From RGIG3159 sp034927685 (GTDB lineage: Bacteria > Bacillota > Clostridia > Oscillospirales > Oscillospiraceae), in the NCBI GenBank assembly GCA_034927685.1, contig JAYFPO010000037.1:8377-72376 (forward strand): DNA of 64,000 bases, in the 5' to 3' direction. The notes beneath the pieces were generated by a model. That model was not told the origin of the DNA. It did no database searches and worked only from the letters and a program-made list of their open reading frames with translations. Of this stretch, positions 58,229-64,000 are shown one piece after another. Numbering within the stretch: position 1 is the first letter of the stretch; every line of letters begins with the position of its first letter. Both the position numbers and the translations under genes were made by a program.

Positions 58229-59347
58229 TTATCCCTTCAGCACCCTCACGGCGCGGAGGAAGGAATCGCGGAGCGCGTCCAGATCTGCCTCTGTGTTTTC
58301 GGCGGAGAGAGAGACACGGATGGAGCCGTCGATGACGGTGGCAGGCAGGCCCATGGCCTCCAGCACATGGCTGCGGTGGCCCTTGGCGCAGGCGGAGCCG
58401 GCGGAGACGAAGACGCCGTCGTCCTGCAGGCAGTTGATGACGCCCTGACTCCGCAGGCCGGGCAGGGAGAGCGAGAGAATATGGGGCGCGTCCTGCTTTC
58501 CCAACAGCAGAAGCCCGGGAACCTGGGGCAGAACCGCCCTTCCGTAGTCCCGCACCGCTGTCATCCGGGCAATTTCCGCCTTCGGGTCGGCGGCCCGACA
58601 GGCCGCGCCGAAGCCGGCGATGGCGGGGGTCGCCTCGGTGCCGGAGCGGTAATTCTGCTCCTGACCGCCGCCATGCAGATAAGGCGGCAGGGGCAGACCC
58701 GATCGGATGTAGAGCGCGCCGCAACCCTTGGGACCGTGAATTTTGTGGGAGGAGAGGGAAACGAGGTCCGCGCCCAGCGTCCTGACGGAAAATGGCATCT
58801 TCAAAAAGCCCTGCACGGCGTCAGTGTGGAACAGCGCCGTGGGGGAAAGACGCCGGGTGGCCCGGATCATCTGCGGAATTGGCAGGACTGCGCCGGACTC
58901 GTTGTTGACCATCATAACGGAGACCAGAATGGTGTCCTTCCGCAGCGCAGCGGCCAGTGCCTCGGCGGACACAAAGCCGTCCCTGTCCGGCTGGAGATAA
59001 GTGACCTCGAAGCCGCGCTCCTCCAGCTTTTTCATGGGATGCAGAACGGCGTGGTGCTCCACCGCCGTGGTGACGATGTGCGTTCCGCGCTTTCCAAGCC
59101 GCTCGGCGGCGGAGAAGATGGCCCAGTTGTCGGCCTCGGTGCCGCCGGAGGTGAAGAACACCCGGTCCGGCTCCGCGCCGAGCTTCGCGGCGACGGACTC
59201 CCGCGCCTCCCGGACCATGTGCTCGGCGGCAAGGCCCAGGCTGTGGACGGAGGAGGGGTTGCCCCAAACCTCCGTCAGAGCTGCCGTCATAGCGGAAACA
59301 GCCTCGGGACAGGGCTTTGTTGTGGCGGAATTATCCAAATAGATCAT
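58229..59347 (-). CDS. Cysteine desulfurase (NifS/IscS family)
   Basis: A 372-residue PLP enzyme that takes sulfur from cysteine for Fe-S clusters or thiolated tRNA. Seen: MIYLDNSATTKPCPEAV, FTSGGTEADNWAI, TTAVEHHAVL, SSHKIHGPKGCGALY with the Schiff-base Lys, RSGTEATPAI, and the catalytic-loop Cys in SAGSACAKG. The start at 59347 follows GAAGGAAG. The gene begins 11 bases after the mnmE stop, an arrangement that ties it to wobble-uridine tRNA modification, where a desulfurase supplies MnmA. No mnmA is in the window. Confidence 0.92.
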   Translation of the reverse strand: MIYLDNSATTKPCPEAVSAMTAALTEVWGNPSSVHSLGLAAEHMVREARESVAAKLGAEPDRVFFTSGGTEADNWAIFSAAERLGKRGTHIVTTAVEHHAVLHPMKKLEERGFEVTYLQPDRDGFVSAEALAAALRKDTILVSVMMVNNESGAVLPIPQMIRATRRLSPTALFHTDAVQGFLKMPFSVRTLGADLVSLSSHKIHGPKGCGALYIRSGLPLPPYLHGGGQEQNYRSGTEATPAIAGFGAACRAADPKAEIARMTAVRDYGRAVLPQVPGLLLLGKQDAPHILSLSLPGLRSQGVINCLQDDGVFVSAGSACAKGHRSHVLEAMGLPATVIDGSIRVSLSAENTEADLDALRDSFLRAVRVLKG

Positions 59348-59358
59348 GATTGCTTCCT

Positions 59359-60720
59359 TCATTTCCCAACACAAAAGCGTTCAAAGATTCGATTTACGAT
59401 GTCCTCCCGGACGGTGCGGCCCGTGACCTCGCCCAGCGCCGCCATGGCGGCCTCCACATCGCAGAGCACCGCGTCGGGCGTCAGACCGGCGCGCAGAGAA
59501 ACCATGGCGGCCTGAAGCGCGTCCAGCGCCCGGACGATGGCACCGGCTTGCCGGGCGTTGGTCAGAATAGAGCCGTCACAGGGCGTCCCCTCCGGGAACA
59601 TCATGTCCAGCACATCCACCAGCAGGTCCAGACCCTCCCCGGTCTTTGCGGAGACGGGGACGACATACTCAAAATAGAGGTCGGAGGCATTGACCATGCT
59701 GCCAAGGTCGGTCTTGTTGAGGAGGGCCATGGCGTGGGGACAGTCCATCGCGGCATCCATGGCCCACTGGTCCTCTTCCGTCAGGGGCTGGGAGCTGTCG
59801 CAGACAAAGATGCTGAGATCGGCGTCCCGCACGGCGGCCTTCGCCCGGTCCACGCCCATGCGCTCAATCTTGTCGTCGGTTTCCCGGATGCCCGCGGTGT
59901 CCAGCAGCCGCAGCAGGTGGCGGCCCACCCGGACCGTCTCTTCCACGGTATCCCGGGTGGTGCCGGGAATCTCCGTGACGATCACCCGGTCGTAGCCGGC
60001 CAGCGCGTTGAGAAGGGAGGATTTGCCCACATTGGGTTTCCCCAAAATGACGGCCTTGGCCCCGTGCTTCAACACGCGGCCCCGGTCATAGGTCTGCAAA
60101 AGTGTTTCCAGGGCGGAGGAAGCCGTCCACAGGGTGTTTTCATAGCTTTGCAGATCGAAGGGGGCAATTTCCTCGTCGGGGTAGTCCAGCACCGCGCCGA
60201 AGTGGCTCAGGATATCGGTCAGCGATTCATAAACGGGGTCCAGCTTCCGCAGCAGCGCGCCGCCGACCTGCCCCGCCGCATTGGCGGCGGCGTCGGCAGT
60301 CTCGGCATCGATCAGGTCGACCACGGCCTCGGCCTGCGTCAGGTCCATCTGCCCGTTCAAAAAAGCGCGCTTAGTGAATTCGCCGGGACCTGCCTGCCGC
60401 GCGCCTGCACGGAACAGGGCGGTCAGCCCCGCGGCCAGCACTGCGGGCGCGCCGTGACACTGAATCTCCACGGTGTCTTCGCCGGTGTAGGTATGAGGCG
60501 CGCGCGTGTAGACCGCCAGCGCCTGGTCGATAATCCGGCCCTGCTCATCCAGCAGCACGCCCAGTACCAGCTTGCGGTTGGGCGCCTCGGACAGGGGCAA
60601 GCCGGAGCGCAGGCGGAATGCCTGCCCGGCCACCTCTGCTGCGCCGTCACCGGACAGCCGTAAAATGCCGATGGCGCAGGGCTGTGTCCCGGTGGAAATG
60701 GCCGCAATGACGTCTGCCAT
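59359..60720 (-). CDS. mnmE: tRNA modification GTPase MnmE
   Basis: A 453-residue MnmE (TrmE). The N-terminal tetrahydrofolate-binding domain (about 1-118) has MADVIAAISTG and HTYTGEDTVEIQCHGAPAV. The helical domain is interrupted by the G domain (about 215-375) with GKPNVGKSSLLNAL, the EIPGTTRDTVEE G2/G3 region, DTAGIR and NKTD. It ends FCVGK, the C-terminal C(I/V)GK motif that joins catalysis. With MnmG it installs the 5-(carboxymethyl)aminomethyl group on wobble uridine of several tRNAs. It is the first gene of the minus-strand unit with nifS. Confidence 0.96.
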   Translation of the reverse strand: MADVIAAISTGTQPCAIGILRLSGDGAAEVAGQAFRLRSGLPLSEAPNRKLVLGVLLDEQGRIIDQALAVYTRAPHTYTGEDTVEIQCHGAPAVLAAGLTALFRAGARQAGPGEFTKRAFLNGQMDLTQAEAVVDLIDAETADAAANAAGQVGGALLRKLDPVYESLTDILSHFGAVLDYPDEEIAPFDLQSYENTLWTASSALETLLQTYDRGRVLKHGAKAVILGKPNVGKSSLLNALAGYDRVIVTEIPGTTRDTVEETVRVGRHLLRLLDTAGIRETDDKIERMGVDRAKAAVRDADLSIFVCDSSQPLTEEDQWAMDAAMDCPHAMALLNKTDLGSMVNASDLYFEYVVPVSAKTGEGLDLLVDVLDMMFPEGTPCDGSILTNARQAGAIVRALDALQAAMVSLRAGLTPDAVLCDVEAAMAALGEVTGRTVREDIVNRIFERFCVGK

Positions 60721-60760
60721 GTTCTGCTTCTCCTCTTTTCACTTTTGTTCGTTCGGAACT

Positions 60761-60789
60761 ATTATAATGAGCATCCTTCCATTACACAA
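60761..60789 (-). promoter_or_regulatory. mnmE promoter
   Basis: Minus strand: TTGTGT (60784-60789), 17-base spacer, TATAAT (60761-60766), 41 bases ahead of the mnmE start. Confidence 0.65.
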
Positions 60790-60836
60790 GGGATATTTTG
60801 GCGGCGCTGGGACACAATAGGTCGGGAGGTGCTGTC

Positions 60837-62261
60837 ATGCATCAGGAAGAGACCGGCGGCACGCCGGAGTTTGATCAGGAACTTTGTGAGGTATTTACAG
60901 ACTGCGACGACTGGTCCCGGCGCAAACTGACCGTCGGTGGGGCAACACTTTACGCTTACTCCCTGGACGGATTGGTGGCCTCCTCGGACATTTCCGACTT
61001 TGTGCTGCGTCCGTTGGCGGAGGGGCTCCTCCATGGTTCCATGCAGGAGCGCTATGCGCAAGCGCTGGGCGGCGCGCTCTATAACGCAGTGGCGGCACCG
61101 GTGGAGGATGTGGCCGCCGCAGCGCAAAAGCTGGTGAACGGCTTCTGCGTGCTGCTGTTTCCGAGCGCCGGCGCGGTGGCCTTTGAAGTCAAGAGCTCCG
61201 TCAAACGGGGCCCGACGGCGCCGGAGGTGGAGAATACCGTCAAGGGGGCCAAGGACGCCTTTACGGAGACCATGCGCATCAACACCAGTCTGGTCCGCCG
61301 TCATCTGCGGACACCGGACCTGCGGCTGCGGCGCACGCTGGTCGGCGCGCGGAGTCTGACCGGCGTGACGGTCTGCTCAGTCGAGGGCCTGACGGACCCG
61401 GCGATGGTGGAACGCGTGCAAACGCGGTTGGCGGAGATCGACATCGACGGCCTGCTGTCGCCTGCCGCCGTGGAGGAGTATCTGACAGGAAGTCGGAAAA
61501 CCGCGTTTCCACTGCTGCAATACACGGAGCGGACAGATCGCTTTGCCCAAGGACTGCTGGACGGCCGTGTGGGCGTACTGGTGGACGGACTGCCGCTGGG
61601 GTACCTGCTGCCGGTGGACGCCGGGTATCTGATGACCTCCCCGGAGGACCAGGGCACCGATTACCTGTCCGCCTCCGTGGTCCGCCTGCTGCGGTGGGCG
61701 GCGCTGCTCCTGACGCTGCTGCTGCCGGGACTCTATATCTCCATTGCCATGTTCCAGCCGGAGATGCTGCCCACGCCGCTGCTAAAGGCCATCATTGAGA
61801 GCAAGGAAAATGTGCCGTTTTCCTCGGTGGCAGAGGTTCTGGGTCTGCTGATGGCGTTTGAGCTGCTTCAGCAGGCGGGCCTCCACTTGCCGCAGGCCAT
61901 CGGACAGTCGGTGTCCATCATCGGCGGGCTTGTGGTGGGTACCGCAGCGGTGGACGCCAGTCTGGTGTCACCGGCGGCGCTGATCGTAGCGGCGGCGGCG
62001 GGCATCTGCGGCTTTGTGCTGCCGAGCCGCGACTTTTCCGAGGCCATTCGGCTCTGGCGGCTGATTTTGACCGTCTGTGCCGCCTGTGCCGGACTCTTTG
62101 GGCTGACGGCGGGGACCATTGCGCTGTTGATTCGACTGTCCGGCCTGACCTCTCTGGACCGGCCCTATCTGGGGCATGTCCGTCTGCTGCGGCCGAGACT
62201 GGTGACGGAAAAATATCGGGACCCAATCCTCCGCGCGGAGGATCTTCGAAAACAGAGGTGA
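60837..62261 (+). CDS. GerA family spore germination protein (subunit A)
   Basis: A 474-residue GerAA-type protein. A soluble N-terminal region of about 285 residues (DISDFVLRPLAEGLL, CVLLFPSAGAVAFEVKSSVKRGPTAPEVENTVKGAKDAFTETMRINTSLVRRHLRTPDLR) precedes the membrane domain. The latter carries four or five helices and RLLRWAALLLTLLLPGLYISIAMFQPEMLPTPLLKAI. GerA proteins form nutrient-gated channels in the spore inner membrane. The stop overlaps the next gene's leader region. GGGAGG precedes ATG 60837. This operon is good evidence that the organism sporulates. Confidence 0.93.
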   Translation: MHQEETGGTPEFDQELCEVFTDCDDWSRRKLTVGGATLYAYSLDGLVASSDISDFVLRPLAEGLLHGSMQERYAQALGGALYNAVAAPVEDVAAAAQKLVNGFCVLLFPSAGAVAFEVKSSVKRGPTAPEVENTVKGAKDAFTETMRINTSLVRRHLRTPDLRLRRTLVGARSLTGVTVCSVEGLTDPAMVERVQTRLAEIDIDGLLSPAAVEEYLTGSRKTAFPLLQYTERTDRFAQGLLDGRVGVLVDGLPLGYLLPVDAGYLMTSPEDQGTDYLSASVVRLLRWAALLLTLLLPGLYISIAMFQPEMLPTPLLKAIIESKENVPFSSVAEVLGLLMAFELLQQAGLHLPQAIGQSVSIIGGLVVGTAAVDASLVSPAALIVAAAAGICGFVLPSRDFSEAIRLWRLILTVCAACAGLFGLTAGTIALLIRLSGLTSLDRPYLGHVRLLRPRLVTEKYRDPILRAEDLRKQR

Positions 62262-62266
62262 AAATC

Positions 62267-62719
62267 ATGCGGTTATTGACTGTATTGCTTGTTATTTTGC
62301 TGATTTTTTGTGCCTTCCTCTATTTCCCGGCAGAATCTACAGACCTCAGCAGCATGCTGCCTGTGGAGACGATCTGCGTGGAGCGGAAATATGGGCAGAT
62401 CATCATCACCGCGGACAAGGTCCGAGGCACTGGCGGGAATTGGGAAACGGCCATGGAAAACCTCCAGGCGACAGCGACCGGCACGGTGTTTCTGGCGACA
62501 GCGGAGCGGGTGGTCGTGGCGGAATCCGCGGCGGACAGTCTTCCGGACATCCTGCAGGATGAGCGGCTGCGCCCGGCGGCGCAGCTTTACCTGCTGCGCG
62601 GAACGGTGGGCGCAACGCTGCCTGAGTTTGCAGCCGCCCATACGAGCGATGCCACCATCGCCGATTGTCGGGAGGTTCCGGTCATTTTGGAGGAGGCGGG
62701 GAGGTATCGCCTTGCATAG
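62267..62719 (+). CDS. Short GerC-like protein (N-terminal domain only)
   Basis: A 150-residue protein with one N-terminal membrane helix (MRLLTVLLVILLIFCAFLYF). The rest (VETICVERKYGQIIITADKVRG, ENLQATATGTVFLATAERVVVAESAADSLPDILQDERLRPAAQLYLLRGTVGATL) resembles the first domain of Ger(x)C germination lipoproteins, which normally have about 370-400 residues in three domains. So this is a short form; C18 could be a lipid anchor but the lipobox is poor. Operon order A, C, B fits. AGAGGTG lies six bases ahead of ATG 62267; a GTG at 62258 overlapping the previous stop is less likely. It overlaps the next gene by eight bases. Confidence 0.6.
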   Translation: MRLLTVLLVILLIFCAFLYFPAESTDLSSMLPVETICVERKYGQIIITADKVRGTGGNWETAMENLQATATGTVFLATAERVVVAESAADSLPDILQDERLRPAAQLYLLRGTVGATLPEFAAAHTSDATIADCREVPVILEEAGRYRLA

Positions 62720-63659
62720 CATGACGGCGCCGCAGCGGCGCTTTCTGCTGCTCGGCGCGGCCGGTGCACCACTGGCGGTGTTCTGCGGCGGCGGGAGTCT
62801 GCTGTGGGCGGTGCCCGCGCTGGCGCTGATTTCCTTATTAGATATGTATCTGGAGCGCTGCATCCCGGCGGAGCAAAGCCTGGCCGCACTGCTGCCGCGA
62901 TGGCTTCTCTGGCCGGAGCTGGCGTTTTTGATTCTTGCGGCGACACGCATGGCCGGCGCGGTCGACCTGGTTTGGGCGGGCAGCGCGGATTTCCCCCTGT
63001 TCCCGCTGGCATTGCTGGTTTTGGCGGGCGCACAGGCAACAATAGGGACCGCGTCCGCGGGGCGCTGCGCAACGGTGCTCGGTTGGGCGGAGGCAATCTT
63101 CTTCGCGGCAATTTTGGGAGTGACAGCGGCGCAAACCGCCCCGCCCGCCCAGGCGGGAGAGCCTGTCGAAGCGCTTTCGGTGATCTTCTGCCTGCTGACG
63201 GTGTGCTGCGGTCTGTTTCTACCGGCGGAAAAGGATCAAAAAGGCGGCGTGCTCTGGGGCGCGCTCGCCCTCTTGACCATGCTGATCCTCTATGTCACGG
63301 CAGGAAAAGGCGGAGAACTGCCAATCCTGACGGCCGTCAAGAGTGCGGATATTCTGGGCGTGCTGCAGCGCTTTGAATCGCTTTGCTCCTGCGCGATTAC
63401 GGCGGGACTGTTTTTGCTCCTCAGCGTATTTGCCTGCGCGTCGGGCGAAATTCTTCGGGCGCTGGGCCTGGAGAAGTGTCCACCCGCGCTGCCGCTGCTC
63501 CCGGCGGCGATTCTCCTGGCGGTAGAAAAGGCAGTCCCAGACTGGGTATACCTGGCTGGCGCCGCCATATTTTGGGGCGGCGTGCCACTCGTGGCACTAG
63601 GACTGGTGGGCCGGACGGCCCGGCAAAAAAGAGGCGGAAAAACGCGAAAAAAGTGTTGA
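62712..63659 (+). CDS. GerB-like germination permease
   Basis: A 315-residue protein with about nine or ten hydrophobic segments, the expected third gene of a gerA operon. GerAB proteins (APC superfamily) have about 360 residues and ten helices, so this one is slightly short. The family identity is based mainly on order and hydropathy, with weak support from the FPLFPLALLVLAGAQ and LGVLQRFESLCSCAI regions. Start choice: GGGGAGG (62698-62704) is seven bases ahead of TTG 62712, which is in frame with ATG 62721, so TTG is preferred. Its stop lies inside the first rrn promoter's -35 hexamer. Confidence 0.65.
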   Translation: MHSMTAPQRRFLLLGAAGAPLAVFCGGGSLLWAVPALALISLLDMYLERCIPAEQSLAALLPRWLLWPELAFLILAATRMAGAVDLVWAGSADFPLFPLALLVLAGAQATIGTASAGRCATVLGWAEAIFFAAILGVTAAQTAPPAQAGEPVEALSVIFCLLTVCCGLFLPAEKDQKGGVLWGALALLTMLILYVTAGKGGELPILTAVKSADILGVLQRFESLCSCAITAGLFLLLSVFACASGEILRALGLEKCPPALPLLPAAILLAVEKAVPDWVYLAGAAIFWGGVPLVALGLVGRTARQKRGGKTRKKC

Positions 63660-63684
63660 CAACCGCGGTCAAGTTTGTTATTAT
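63656..63684 (+). promoter_or_regulatory. First strong promoter of the rrn leader
   Basis: TTGACA (63656-63661), 17-base spacer, TATTAT (63679-63684). The -35 overlaps the stop of the germination gene. Confidence 0.8.
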
Positions 63685-63762
63685 AGCAAAGCTCGCTGTG
63701 AAACGGATGTCTGCGCGGGCAGAAATGCTTCGAAAAAGTTCAGCAGGAAGCGAAAAAACTTC

Positions 63763-63791
63763 TTGACAAACGGGTTTGAATGCGATATAAT
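63763..63791 (+). promoter_or_regulatory. Second strong promoter of the rrn leader
   Basis: TTGACA (63763-63768), 17-base spacer, TATAAT (63786-63791): full consensus, 107 bases after the first. Tandem promoters of this kind are typical of rRNA operons. Confidence 0.9.
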
Positions 63792-64000
63792 ACAAAAGTT
63801 GCTGCGGTTGAGGAATCTTCCGATGATACCACAAAGTAACTAAAAAGCCGCGTGTAAATGCGGAGTGCACCTTGTAAATTAAACAACGTAAACATGAACA
63901 AGCACCTTGGACAATTTTTTTAACGGAAAGTTGTTCTTTGAATGTCAAAGAATAGCCAACGAGAATTTCTTGAGTAATAGCTAAGAGCGAATTATTCGAT
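63792..64000 (+). ncRNA. Ribosomal RNA operon leader (16S lies beyond the window)
   Basis: The sequence after the tandem promoters carries features seen before Clostridial 16S genes: the ACCTTGTAAATTAAACAACG stretch, a boxA-like antitermination element TGTTCTTTGAA (63932-63942), and a final AAGAGCGAATTATTCGAT. No 16S sequence (AGAGTTTGATCC) is reached. No open reading frame is plausible here. Confidence 0.75.

Noticed and set aside
60721..60836. A forespore sigma-G promoter ahead of the germination operon
   Set aside because: Only a partial match (CATTACA with a poor -35) was found; the clear TATAAT here belongs to mnmE on the other strand.
1..64000. CRISPR array or complete insertion sequence
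   Set aside because: No regularly spaced direct repeats and no transposase with terminal repeats were seen; the only mobile-element trace is the recombinase tail at the left edge.

Overview
The window looks like a piece of chromosome from a spore-forming, anaerobic gut Clostridium-type bacterium (Bacillota, most likely an Oscillospiraceae relative; this is inference). The pointers are an oxygen-independent class III ribonucleotide reductase, a GerA-type spore germination operon, many ABC and MATE transporters, class II tRNA-Tyr, sigma-A style promoters with 17-base spacers, and mixed moderate-to-high GC coding sequence. The window ends inside the leader of a ribosomal RNA operon.

Layout. 1-2.4 kb: an AT-richer, probably acquired patch with a frameshifted recombinase tail, a radical SAM gene under a dyad-bearing promoter, a tetR gene cut to 39 codons, and a Vat-type acetyltransferase. 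2.8-8.4 kb (minus): MATE exporter, nrdG, nrdD carrying a fused redoxin domain, and trxB, with tandem NrdR boxes ahead of nrdD. 8.5-12.8 kb: a zinc-ribbon/YARHG membrane protein, a DUF1292 protein, a second MATE pump, an MscS channel, tRNA-Thr and tRNA-Tyr. 13.2-20.5 kb: an operon of two small membrane proteins, an AbgB-like M20 amidohydrolase, an ornithine cyclodeaminase-like enzyme, a PatB/MalY C-S lyase and a DMT exporter, followed by an FCD regulator and RidA. 20.8-34.4 kb: an AraC regulator and esterase, divergent from a ten-gene operon (omega-aminotransferase, complete Dpp/Opp transporter, C45 Ntn-hydrolase, split transketolase, acylating-type aldehyde dehydrogenase).

34.6-43.3 kb: a cellobiose module (GH1, GH94 phosphorylase) divergent from lacI and an ABC sugar importer that lacks its own ATPase; three copies of AAAACGATTA mark the likely LacI regulon. 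43.6-50 kb (minus): a second split transketolase with an SCP2-like protein, zinc alcohol dehydrogenase, a MerR regulator and an aldehyde dehydrogenase, tightly coupled by ATGA overlaps. 50.3-58 kb: a TetR regulator divergent from a GPH sugar symporter, URO-D-like protein, arylamine N-acetyltransferase, Old Yellow Enzyme-type reductase and YjiH membrane protein; it ends in a terminator and a broken copy of the 20-kb FCD regulator's tail. 58.2-63.7 kb: nifS-like cysteine desulfurase and mnmE (minus), then the gerA-like operon, then tandem strong promoters and an rrn leader.

Working together: the window is dominated by self-contained catabolic islands, each with a transporter, two or more enzymes and a local regulator of a different family (FCD, AraC, LacI, MerR, TetR), set between housekeeping genes. 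The substrates of the 13-20, 22-34, 44-50 and 51-58 kb islands cannot be read from sequence alone. The best candidates for undescribed pathways are the 13-20 kb amidohydrolase/C-S lyase/RidA island and the 22-34 kb Ntn-hydrolase/aminotransferase/transketolase island.
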